This document shows positions 1 through 11,100 of a stretch of 64,000 bases of DNA, one piece after another. Location: NCBI GenBank assembly GCA_021018995.1, contig CM037584.1, positions 173,990,317 to 174,054,316 of the forward strand. Direction: 5' to 3'. The number at the start of each line of letters is the position of its first letter. The first letter of the stretch is position 1. The notes under the pieces are model-generated. The model ran no database searches and had not been told where the DNA came from. It saw only the letters and a program-made list of their open reading frames with translations. Both the position numbers and the translations under genes were made by a program. This DNA is from Chloranthus sessilifolius. Taxonomy: Eukaryota > Streptophyta > Magnoliopsida > Chloranthales > Chloranthaceae.

Positions 1-360
1 TATCTTATGTGTTTATTGGTGCTGCATTTTTTTCTTGGCTTCCAGCAGACAAAAGGAAGCAATTGATTGGAATGATTCAGCTTACCCCACCACTATCCAG
101 TCTAAGCTACAGTTGAACAAAAATTTTCTTTCTTTATTTTACCACCATAATCCCTCTAGAAACTCATACAATTTTTTTTTTGAGTAGAAGCTGGTAGCTT
201 TGGTAGCTTGCCTACCAAGCCGATATGTGAAGGACTGAAGGATGGAGTATGCAAAGCAATTGTCGCTTAGGGATCATATTGGTCATGGGTTGGGAATGAG
301 TGCTGAACTCTATGAGATAAAAGCTCTTTGATTCTTAGTTTCTCAGTGGTAGAGTGTGTT

Positions 361-690
361 GGGCTATGGAGATGCAACAAGAAGATAGCGTGAATATGGC
401 TGAGATACATATGCTAAGGTGGATGTGTGGAGTAACAAAAATGGATACACTTAAAAATGAGTATGAAAGAGGAAGTCTGAGGAACTTTAGGGGCGGTCCA
501 ATAAAAAAAATTTGGAATGTTGTTTGAGGTGGTTTGTGCATGCCCAGTGGAGACCTGAAACAAGGAAGTAAAATAATAAAAGGGGAAGGTTTGAAAAAAA
601 TTTGGAGTGAAGTAGGGACACATGAGGAATTGTAGGGTAATAAGTTCAGCCATGAACAAAAATGGGTGAGGGGAAGAGGAGGCACGGTAT
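361..690 (+). pseudogene. RTE-type LINE remnant, C-terminal end
   Basis: The + strand reads MLRWMCGVTKMDTLKNEY near 410-465, which is the tail of RTE-clade non-LTR reverse transcriptases (usual form MLRWMCGxTRxDxIRNE). A weak match to the following tryptophan-rich segment (KKIWSEV) lies near 593-612. Stops and frame changes make it non-coding. Three related fragments on the minus strand lie near 33.8, 37.0 and 40.4 kb. It sits in the RAD50 intron upstream of the first exon seen here. Confidence 0.6.
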
Positions 691-974
691 ATATCTTCGG
701 TTATGGGGTTGGGATCATTAGCTACGTTGCATGTGGTCTATTGCCTTTCAAAAATGTGGTCAAATTTTGACCTCTGCCCCCTTGACCTGGTGCATTGAAT
801 TTTCCCAACTTTGACCTCGTTTTGGACAGTGGATAAGATGTATTTTTAATCTAATTTAATTGAATTATCATTATTATTATTTTTTGGGATGACCTGATCG
901 ACGTTGTGCATGTTTCCTTGGCACTTGATCTTCGGATTAGGTTGTACATCACTAATGTAGCATCCCGCTGTCGT

Positions 975-1002
975 ATATATATACACACACACACACACAC
1001 AC
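975..1002. repeat. TA/AC microsatellite
   Basis: A short (TA)n run passes into about ten AC dinucleotides. It lies directly left of a SINE-like insertion. Confidence 0.8.
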
Positions 1003-1020
1003 CACTAACTAACTAAAGAC

Positions 1021-1097
1021 TGGTGGGCTTGGGCCTACAACATTGCAACCTCATGCTCGCAACTTCGAAGCCCAACTTACCTATTCAAAAAAAAAAA
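1021..1097 (+). mobile_element. SINE-like insertion with 10-bp target duplication
   Basis: The 77-bp insert ends in an A-run and is bracketed by aactaaagac at 1011-1020 and 1098-1107. It starts tgggcttgggcc and contains gcaacttcgaagcccaac, which resembles a tRNA-type B box, then acttacctattc before the A tail. The insert at 10973-11058 has the same head and tail in reverse, so both probably belong to one SINE family, 5' truncated or very short. Confidence 0.65.
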
Positions 1098-1164
1098 AAC
1101 TAAAGACGGGAAGGCGGAATGCTTTACTTCCCTCAAATAAGTCGCAGGACGACAAAATCATGGG

Positions 1165-1640
1165 AAAGCCTGGATGAAGGTTGGATTAACAGTTGCAGCA
1201 AAGAGAACTTATGAACAGCTGCATATGGTGGTGCTTTTAGAAACAGAGTGCGAAATTTCAACCCTTCGCTGGGTTGATGGGACAAGGTGATGTGATTGAG
1301 GCTGAAATTCATGCGCTTTGGATTAATGGGACACGGTGATGTGATTGAGGCTGAAATTCATGCTCTTTTGATTAGTCTCTCCCTTCAGACACAGCTACAG
1401 AAGCCTATGTTATGAATTGAAAGTAATTCCTTTGTGCTAATATCATGGAAATCTAATACTGCCGCTCCACATTGGAGATATACCAACAAAGTTAGGTGAT
1501 TAGTGGGCGAAGTAGATTATTGGCAGGTACTAACTTTTTTCGGAAGTTTACCATAGGCTGATTAACTTGCAAATGAAGGTGCAGCAGCCAGCCGGGTCTT
1601 CATACGTACAGTATACTGGACAGGGATTGACTTCATATAG
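1165..1640 (+). pseudogene. RNase H domain remnant of a plant LINE
   Basis: Across shifted frames the + strand gives TAAYGGAFRN, VIEAEIHALLISLSLQ, ESNSFVLISW, HWRYTNKVR and LANEGAA in that order. This is the order of the RVT_3 type RNase H found at the C-terminus of plant LINE polyproteins. There are several stops and at least three frame changes, and a 49-bp tandem duplication interrupts the middle. No function is expected. Confidence 0.6.
1273..1370. repeat. 49-bp tandem duplication
   Basis: The block containing gtgatgtgattgaggctgaa occurs twice with a 49-bp offset (1273-1320 and 1321-1370) and a few mismatches. It lies inside the RNase H remnant. Confidence 0.85.
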
Positions 1641-2018
1641 AGTGTGGGTGGGAAAGTGAGGGCTGTGCTGATGCCGTTGTATTCGTTTCCCTTTGACTGG
1701 ATTCTGCTTTCAGGCCTCTTTTTGACTGTACATAAATTGTTTACACCTTTTGCCTTTTTTAGTACAGAAATCAAAAGTTCAAAAAAAAGCTCATTTTATT
1801 ATTTTTTGTACTTTTGCAAAATTTTCTTCTGGCTAATGGGGCTTTTATTCTAATATGTCTCAGGAATTATATATCTGCTTATCGTGTCTCCACCTAATAT
1901 TTTCAATAATAGCAGCAGGGTCAGAATATCTTACTTAGGCGATGAAGTATGCTACAACGATACTTTATGAGATAAATACTTTATTCAATCTGATTACGTG
2001 TTTTTTGGCAAAATGCAG
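1641..2018 (+). other. RAD50 upstream intron, distal part
   Basis: AT-rich sequence with no coding signal apart from the end of the LINE remnant. The intron closes with the acceptor aaatgcag at 2011-2018. The exons for the RAD50 N-terminus and Walker A were looked for in 1-2018 and not found. Confidence 0.7.
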
Positions 2019-2194
2019 AAAGTCTGTCTCAGCTACAGATGTGCTGATATGGACAGGGAAATTCCTGCTCTAATGGGTGTCTCAAAGGCTATTTTGGAGA
2101 ACGTTATATTTGTCCACCAAGATGATTCCAATTGGCCGCTGCAGGATCCTTCAACATTGAAAAAAAAGTTTGATGATATCTTCTCTGCAACTCG
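2019..2194 (+). CDS. RAD50: RAD50 exon 1 of 17 in window (Q-loop)
   Basis: Encodes residues 1-58, [20 protein letters not shown] through the Q-loop [13 protein letters not shown] to FDDIFSAT. This is the most conserved block of eukaryotic RAD50; the Q-loop Gln codon is 2118-2120. The acceptor is aaatgcag and the donor is cg|gtatat, which splits an Arg codon after two bases. The reading continues to a stop at 2225 only if the intron is read through. Confidence 0.96.
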
Positions 2195-5100
2195 GTATAT
2201 GCCAATATCTTCTATTACCTGCTAGTTTCTTTTTTTAATTGTAAAAGATTTTTTATTTATATATAACATATATATTTTTTCATGTTATATCCTCCCTCAT
2301 GTTATGTCTGTTGGTATGCTCTTGATGAACTTCATAATTTTTGTAATTGGAAGCAGCAGATTTGGTAATTTATTATCAAGAGTATACACACCATTTCTTT
2401 AGCTTTTATACATTGAGGAGTAAATTGGTGCTACCCAATGCCACCTCAGAAATGCCACTGGTACACGCCCATGTGCATGAGCTGATATGAATGGAAATCA
2501 AGGGATTAAAGTTTGGCTTCCGACATCCTAAAAGAATATAAAAGATGGACGATATTATTTCAATGCTACTATTTGTTGATATTATTTCCATGCCACTAAT
2601 TGTTGATAAAACTAGAACACCCAAATTGCCCAATCAACATTAAAGGCTAGAAGGTTACTATCTAGGACATAGCTGCTGATGTTGCTACCCCCCTCTCTCT
2701 CAAGATGGTGCATAGATATCAATCACTCCCGAACTCTCAATGATTGGCTTCAATGTTGCTATTCCTCACACTTTTGTGAACACATCTGCTAGCTGATCTT
2801 CAGATATAGGGCGGCATATGTATTTCCTTGCTCACTATTTTCTCCTGGTCAAAGTGACAATCAACTAGTAGATGCTTGGTCTTCTCGTGAAAAATTAAAT
2901 TATTGCAGAGCATGACTGCGGGATTATCCCAAAACATGCTCATTCGCTGCATCATGTTGTCTCTTAATACAGTTAATAATCATTAGGATATTACTTTGCA
3001 CATAGTATGAGCTATTGAACAGTATTTAACCTCAACCCTTGACCTTGCCACAGCTTGCTCTTGCACGCGTCAAGGTTGCCTCCAACAAATATCCAATATA
3101 GGTAGAGGGAGATTGGTCATGAATCGGCATTTAGCCCAATCAACATTTTAATATGCTATAATATGAAGATGGCCATTGGAAGCATAAAGGAGTCTTCATC
3201 AGTGTTGCCTTAAGAGTTCGTAGGATTCTATGAACTAGTTCCGGGCGATTAGGGTTAGAAGATTAGAGTTAGATGCAAGTTAGGGTGAGGCGATGTAACA
3301 CCCACCTCCAGAGTGATTGGCTTGTCATCACAATGATTGGATTGATTCCATATTAGCTGGATTAGCCACACATAAAATTTGGTCAAATTGGACTTAAGGA
3401 TGAACCACAATTGCAAAGTATAGTTTTGACTTGATGGATGGTTAGGAACCACTAACACCAAACATGAGTGTATGTGGCTAGCACTTGAACCAATGACACT
3501 TGTAATATGAGGGTTTGAGAGGGTTATTCCATAACAAATTTTATGAAATTTTGATTCATAAGAAACAAAATAAGTGGGCCCATGCATCCTTAATTCTTTT
3601 GACCATGGAAAATTTCAAATCCATGTGGCACCAAGGTAGACTAAAGTCCACATGTGACCTTGATGGGGGCTCCACACATGGGAAACCTCTGATGAGCATG
3701 GATAATCCTCCCATTTTCCTTTAATTTTAAGTGGAAAACCAGTTTTAAAGTGGTTATGTGCGAGAGTGCTACCTAAAAGGTGTACCACATATCACTCTCT
3801 CTCTCTCTCTTATGACTAGCTTGCTCTCTCCCTCCTCCCATTCGAAATTCGCAAGACCTCTGTCCTTTCTCTTCTTCTTCTTCCTCCTTTCTAGCTCCAT
3901 GAAGTGTAGTAAAATTAAGATTTTATAATCCTAAAATTAGGAATTTTGTGCTAATTATCCCCAAATCTCAAGGAGATTAACAAAGTTGAAGGGTTTCAAA
4001 GAGGTGCAAGGTTGTTCATTAAGAAGTGCCCAGCTAAAGGATTCAAAGGAAAGTTCCTTACTTCAATAAATTTGAATTTTATAAGAGATTTGATGTAGAA
4101 ATTTTGAGTTTTGTAAAGATTAGTGTAATATTTGTATAGGGTTAAGATTTTTAATGGAAATAGATGTAGGATTATGGATGTTTAATATGGATTAGTGATG
4201 AAATCTATGTCATGATCAGGTTAGCGTGTTTATTTCATTTACATGTTATCCCTATATACACATGGTTTATCGGGTTTTGCATATGGTGTTAGGGTTTGAC
4301 CTAAATTTAACCTAGATTAGGGTTAAGTGCAAATTATTAATCTGATCTATAGACAGTTAAAGCTCCATAACTTTTTCTTTAGATCTCAGATTGAGATGAG
4401 GCTTGAACTCAATGAAAATAGATAGTCTCATTTATCATTCACCCCTGGAATCATTCAATTCCAAGGTCTGTGGAGAGAAAACTAAACTTGCACAAGTAGC
4501 CTTAATTCGGCAGTTCAGAATTTGAACTGATTCAGGACCTCTGGTCACTAAAAGTAGCAGAACTTTCATTCTAATCTTCAGCTTCAAGTAAGACTAAAAC
4601 CCATTGAAAAATAGACTTCCATAGTCACATTACACAACTGGAATCATTCATTTTCAATGTCTGTGGATAAAGTTATGACCTGTGCAAGTTGCCAAAAGAT
4701 TTAGCAATTTAGCAACATTAAATGAGACTTTGCTCTAAAATTAAGGTCAGTAGTTTGCTAAAATAGATATGTAAAAAATAGAGGACATAAAGACATGCTA
4801 GTGCTTTGTGTAACTATCTAGTGAATGTAGAAACTGGAGATCTGTAAAGTTCTCAGGTTTGGAACTATTTATTTGCACTCTCAACAAGTTAATATGAAGT
4901 ATCCTTTTATGGTGAGAAACCCTCATTTTTAACAATCTTATGATTTCCTTTAAAGATAAGTCGTGCTAGTTCAATGAAACCTAGATGGTAAAATGGGATA
5001 TATTTAGCATCTTCTTTAAACAAATTCCATTACTCTTAACTATAGTTTTATGATTTATTTATGGTCGTGTTGTATGGTCGAGCTTTAGGTTCTGATTGGG

Positions 5101-8100
5101 TTGGAGGGTCGAACCTGACCGTGACCCAACCCAATGCTTGTGTCAGCTCTGGACGGGACAGATTAGGTTGGGCCTGAAAAAGGCCACCCAACCCGACGTA
5201 AAAGCTGGGCTGGTGGTCAGTCGCGGGTCGACCCAAACTGTTGACAGCCCTACTACTGACACAATAGTTTTGTAACATTAGATTTACTGGCATGTTGCCA
5301 TCTCTTTTGGGATAAGCTGTCAATCAAGCAAGCCAAAAATGTTGTTTATCCTGCATTCTATATATATATAGGGAAATTATTTTATGACTTGAGCATTAGC
5401 GTATCTAACTGCTGCAGCCGTTAGAGGCTCGAGTCACCATGACTCGAGTTAGGTGATCATTACCATATATATATATATATGTTCATTTCTTGTTACTCAT
5501 GGTTGTTTGTGACTTTTTTTTTAATGTTTCTACCATTAATAGATCATATTTTCTAAGTTGTGTTTTTGTGCTAGGCATAGTTTCAACAATTGTAACTGAT
5601 AGGTTGCTATTATAGTATTATACTACTTATAATTGTCAATTTAACAATTATCTGTAATTTATCTCATCTTTCATATATTGTCTATATTCGTGGTTTTTCC
5701 GAAGCCAATACACAGAATCTGGAAAGTCCGCAATGTACTCTCAAGCTCTAATACTATGAAATAACTAGAGAGACTAAAGTCAATCATGTCCAGTCAGTGA
5801 AATTAGTTTGGGCAATTTGACTAAAGTATCTGTCAACTAAGATGTAACTAGTAACTAAAGTGGCAAATTTGACCTTACAAATTACAAAAATGCATTAACT
5901 ATATTGAACTTATCACTCTAAAATGCTGACCGATCTTACGCGTAGATCTGATAACTATATCAATGTAACATAAGTTAGATAATGATTTCTTCTCATTTAT
6001 TTCCCTATGTAATTAGTTGAACTTGAATTCGAGTCCAATCAATGTTGTCAGGTCTCTGGATTCTGTGTACAGGCAGGAAAGCTTCTATAGTTTTGCTCAT
6101 AAGATTTATTTTGTGGCAACTATGATTTACATACATTTGCTTACTTAGAGATATTTTATTATGTAGTATCTTATTTAAGTATAGTGAGTTCTTTATCTTC
6201 AGTTTGTTGCAAGTGTATTCACGCATGGTTTGCCTTAATTTATGATCTATTAGTTGTCCTTGTAGAAGGAATGCCTCCTAGATGTTCTGCTTTCCAACTC
6301 CTTGACCTGTATTTTCGTGTTTATATTTATTGCCTTCCCTGCATTACCTTCATTCATCAAAAAATTTAGTTTTCGCTTATGTGACCCGCGACTCCATATT
6401 CTACAAACCTTCGTGTTGGACACCTTGTATCTTTCTGTGACATTGATACCCGTAGTCTTCTTTAGGTTTGTCCATGTCTTAAGTTACATAGGTTGCATTA
6501 ATTCTAATTCTTGTTTGTTTTTTTCCTCAATCAGATACACTAAAGCCTTGGAGGTCATTAAAAAACTTCACAAGGATCAGGCTCAGGAGATAAAGACATA
6601 TAAGCTGAAGTTGGAAAATCTTCAAACATTGAAAGATGCAGCATATAAGGTTTTCTATCGAAACAATTCACCTATGACATACTTTACACTATCATAGAGT
6701 TGTTATTCTCATTCTTCTGAAATTATGTGTTTTCTGTATGTGGGTTTGGTAGGATGAGTAATCAGTAATAGACATTATGTGTTTTCTGAAATTTCCATAG
6801 GTCTCTTATTGCTGCATTGAAGGTCCTTCTGAGCTCTCTCTTTTGTAGGCTTTCTCAATCTTTTTGGGGATATTGACAAAGTTTCAACTCTATGGAAATT
6901 TGCTAACATCTGAAAAATAGTATTCTTTCATAGATTAAGAATGATTTTTTTGTTTTTGTTTCGGTATGATAAGTCACTTGATATTCCTGTTCTGTCATTT
7001 GCTAGTTGTATGGGTCTTTTGGTTGCTTTAGAAGGATTTGTTGTGTGGGTGGCATAGTCTTTTTTTGAAGATGGGACCTATATGAACACTGGAGTCATGG
7101 ATCAAAATCTCGGTTTTTTGATACGTATTGTCCAGCCCCAAAACCGATTCGTATCGGACGATACGTATCGGTTCCGGATGATACTTTCCGGTTCTTTCCC
7201 CCCCCCCCCCCAAAAAAAAACATCAAAACCGATCATTTGAAATTTTCGAATGATACGGACGATACGAACGATACATTGAACGATAACTTGACTGTTTTTT
7301 AAGGGGGGCGATAAAAACCCAATGTATCGTATCGTTCAAGTCCAAAACCGATACGTATCGGTATCGGATGATATTTTGATCCATGACTGGAGTTGCAGAG
7401 TTTCCTTTACAAGAAAGGAATTTCTTAAGCAGAGTGCACCTATAGTAACCAAAAAAATTGTTTAGGGTTGTTGTGGATGTACCCTGCTAAATAATACACA
7501 GGATAGGTACAAAACAGTTGCCTACATAGAAAACCTGTTACCTACATTGATTAGGGAAACCTGTTTCCTCGTATCTGGGAAATTGTTTCCCTTTGTTAGG
7601 TGCCCTCTTTCATATGAGAGAATTTCCTGAATGTAGAAAATCTTGTTCAAGTTAGATTGAAATAAATTACAATGTGAATAGAACTTTGTGTTTAGTTATG
7701 TTTGTAAAGTTAAAACATTAGTTATGCAGATTTAGAACTTGATGTAAATTTAAAACTATCACATCATATATATATAATATCTAAAGTTTAGTGTACTATT
7801 ATTATTAAGTATATTTTGCAGTCTTTGTTGGTTTGGCTGGAGAGATTTACGACTTTTTTATTTTATTTTTTGATTGATTTGATATTTTGTTTTTGGGTTG
7901 TGAGAGAATTGCCAACTTTTTTCGGGTTTGTTTTATTTATTCATGGATATTGGAATAAAGCAGCTGCAATAAGTTATTCTTTTGATTATGTTATGATATT
8001 TTAAACTCGATTGTAATTGAATTCAATATTTCAGTGTGCCACATTAACATATTAGCATTACAATATCGACATGATGTTGTGATTCATGATTATTTGATAT

Positions 8101-11100
8101 TATGCTAGTATTTTATAAGTCCTGTAACTACTGTGCCTGCATTCTTGCTTTCTATCCAAAATTATTTAGATATAAAAATGTATCGGAAAGACAGAAACTA
8201 CTTGAGGACTGCATAACCATGTCCATCCCCACTTCCTGTTTGTGGTGGCTATGGTGAAACAATTGTTCACAGCTAAGTTGATGTAATCAGCATATGTTTG
8301 TAATACCTATCAATCACTGTGTAAACTCTTGCAATGACACGTATCATTTCTCAAAATTTATGTTTCATTCACTTGCATAAATCTGTGGTGTCCATGGACT
8401 TGAAATGTAGACACAAGCACCAAAATATTGGGAACATGTTTATGCGTGGTTGTTGTTGGAGATAATATATTAAGTATGGTGTGTGTTAGAGTTGTAGGCA
8501 ATATATTAATCCCACATTGGTTAGGAATGGAAATAGTGTCTTGTATGCCCTCTATATAAAGGGCTCGTCTATTCTTACTAGAACATATGGAATAGAAGCA
8601 ATGTAGTCCATTAGTGTTATTATGCTCTCTCTATGCTCTCTCTTTCTCTTCTTATATCTTTCTCTTCTTCTCTTCTCTCTCTAATATATCTTAAATGGGT
8701 ATTTTTTCTCTTTAGTTTTTAGGTTATTTATGTCTTCATGATATTAGAGCGGGTTGGATCCGCGCGTCGGTTTTAGGGTTCTGTCTAACGTATGCTCTGC
8801 ACTTTGCCGCCTCGTCGAATCTTTGTACATAAGAAATCGGGAGCCTAGAGATCTTTATTGATGTCTTATTAGTTGTTTCTTTCTCCAACGCTAGATTCAT
8901 ATTTTTTATGTGTCTTTGAAACCATTCATGTCTTTTTTGGTGTTGCCATTTATTCATTTGTGTGTTGCTTAATCCATGGTGTAGAGAAGAAGGATGGCTG
9001 TTGTGTAGCAGCCATTGGAGACTGCTGTGCAACTATGGTGGGCTACTGTACAACCATGAGAAGATGAAAGTATTAAGAAGAAAAAAGATGTTGAAGGGCT
9101 GTTGTGCTTGGCTACTACTGCTGCATAGTAGGTGTTTGATATGAGTCTCGTGAGAGTTGCTGGATGATTTTTGATGGGTTACTGTTGTTGGTGGAAACTG
9201 CATAGTAGATGTCTGTTGAAATATCTATGTAGGGTTGTTGCATCTATCCTGAAATTTGTGAAGTCTGAATCGTTGCCTAGAAATCTGTGTTTATTGCCTC
9301 AAAATTCATGTCTACAGCTCCCGACATACACTCATGCGATTGGATGTTGCTCATTTCTCTGAGATCCATGACTTTCCCCCTCTATACTTTTATTTGTCCA
9401 TTTCTATTATATTTGTATGTGTGTGATGTTATGATACTTAGTGTTTTACACATGCTGTTCCTCCTAGTATTTGATGATAAGGCCTTTGCTGCTATGTAGC
9501 CTTTTATCGGCCTTATGGCCTTTGTCGCTATTGTGATATGTAGCATTTTTTTATCGACCTTATGGTCGTATATTTGTCTTATTAATATTAGGGGGAGATG
9601 ATTCAGAGTCCTTGTAATTGGCAACTTGAGCATCATTCTCATTGATGTTCAACTTGAGGGGGGTGTTGGAGATAATATATTAAGTATGGTGTGTGTTAGA
9701 ATTGTAGGCAATATATTAATCCCACATTGGTTAGGAATGGAAATAGTGTCTTGTATGCCCTCTATATAAAGGGCTCGTCTATTCTTACTAGAACATATGG
9801 AATAGAAGCAATGTAGTCCATTAGTGTTATTATGCTCTCTCTTTCCCTTCTTCTCTTCTCTCTCTAATATACCTTAAATGGGTATTTTTCCTCTTTAGTT
9901 TTTCTTCTTCTCTTCTCTCTCTTTCTCTTCTTCTCTTCTCTCTCTAATATACCTTAAATGAGTATTTTTCCTCTTTAGTTTTTAGGTTATTTATGTCTTC
10001 AGTTGTATATTTGCAGTTTAGGTTGCTAGCATCAGAAATTTGCTCTCGGGTTGCTCACTCTTATGGTTCTTAATAGCCTCCTTTTTGATTGAGAAGAAAA
10101 ATTAAGGATAGAGCCCAAGTGAAAGTTCATTATTATAGTTTGAACAATAGGAAATGGGTCCCACAAACTTGGTTACCAGGAGAAACTTTGTTACTTCTTA
10201 CCTCTTTAATTCCTACTACACCTAGTCACCTAGTGATACGACAAAACAGAAAATGCATCTGTAGCATGAGAGTGAGTTACATATAAGTCCAGTCTCGTGA
10301 TGGAACTGTTAATATTAGAAACATGAATTGTGAATGGCTTTTTAGGAGAACCAATGTTATCACTTAAGTTATCATGCGTAGGTTCCATTTTGGGAACAAT
10401 GCAGAATGAACAATCTCAAGTTCTTGTTATGCATAAGGCTCCTTTGATGCATGCGACCCCATGTTATATATGTACTTTGATCTGTGTAGTTTGTATCAAG
10501 ACTACTCTCCCTTCCAGGCACAAAAGAGGATATGGAGTTGTGGCTTCAGACTGAAAAATGACTTCTGTCACAGGCCTTCATGAGACCACGGTTGTGTGTC
10601 AGTAATAGTTCTTTGGGAATTAACAGAAGTTAATCGAAATTTGCTCCGTGTTGGATGTTGTGATCGTGCTTAACTTTGGAGTAACATTTGTTTAACAGAG
10701 AAGGGAAACAGCTGACGACTCTGCTTTCAGAATTGCATTGTCTAATATAAGGTAGAGAAGAATGTGTCAATCAAATTGAAAACCTGAGCCTTCTTCTATA
10801 TTATTGGATTTCGACTGATAACTATTTTCCATATCCATATTTCGGTATCATAAGTTTTGTCAGATGCAAAAATATTATAAACTTCTTAGTTCACAAAAAT
10901 AGTTCTACTCATCTGCACTCTTTTCATATTGAATTGGGACCTGTCCCCGTTTTTTTTCATCTGGTTACTGATTTTTGTTTTATAAGTAAGCTAGGCTGGA
11001 ACCTGCGGCCTTGAGGTTGCAATATTGTCAATTTTCCATTGTTCTTCTGGCCCAAGCCCATCTGGTTACTGATATTGCATTATAGTTATTAGAACATACT

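Larger units (their letters stand above)
2195..6534 (+). other. RAD50 intron, 4.3 kb
   Basis: It holds a Copia remnant near 2640-2960 and a truncated MITE-like end near 5090-5252. The rest, about 3100-5090 and 5260-6530, is AT-rich DNA with no gene I can support. A CT-rich run lies near 3795-3900. The start at 3294 (tgtaacaccc) looks like a gypsy LTR terminus, but I found no matching end. The acceptor is cctcaatcag. Confidence 0.75.
8454..10001 (+). mobile_element. Short non-autonomous LTR retrotransposon, complete with both LTRs
   Basis: The 5' LTR is 8454-8738 and the 3' LTR 9664-10001; both begin tgttggagataatatatt and end gtcttca. The element is flanked by gttgt at 8449-8453 and 10002-10006. 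A primer-binding-like tgatattagagcgggttgg directly follows the 5' LTR, and a purine tract ending gagggggg directly precedes the 3' LTR. The internal part is only about 925 bp and has no gag or pol I can recognise, so it needed another element's enzymes. The LTRs carry a ctatataaag TATA-like box. The 3' LTR is longer because a ctcttcttctc/ctctttagtttt block is duplicated. The near identity of the LTRs suggests a fairly recent insertion. Confidence 0.9.

Noticed and set aside
1..2018. Search for RAD50 N-terminal exons (Walker A)
   Set aside because: No GANGAGKTT-like block or preceding exon is present; only LINE remnants and intron.
3294..5290. Possible gypsy LTR starting tgtaacaccc
   Set aside because: No matching terminus or target duplication was found, so it is not listed as an element.
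8736..9642. Short frames inside the LTR retrotransposon
   Set aside because: No gag or pol similarity; the internal region is non-coding.
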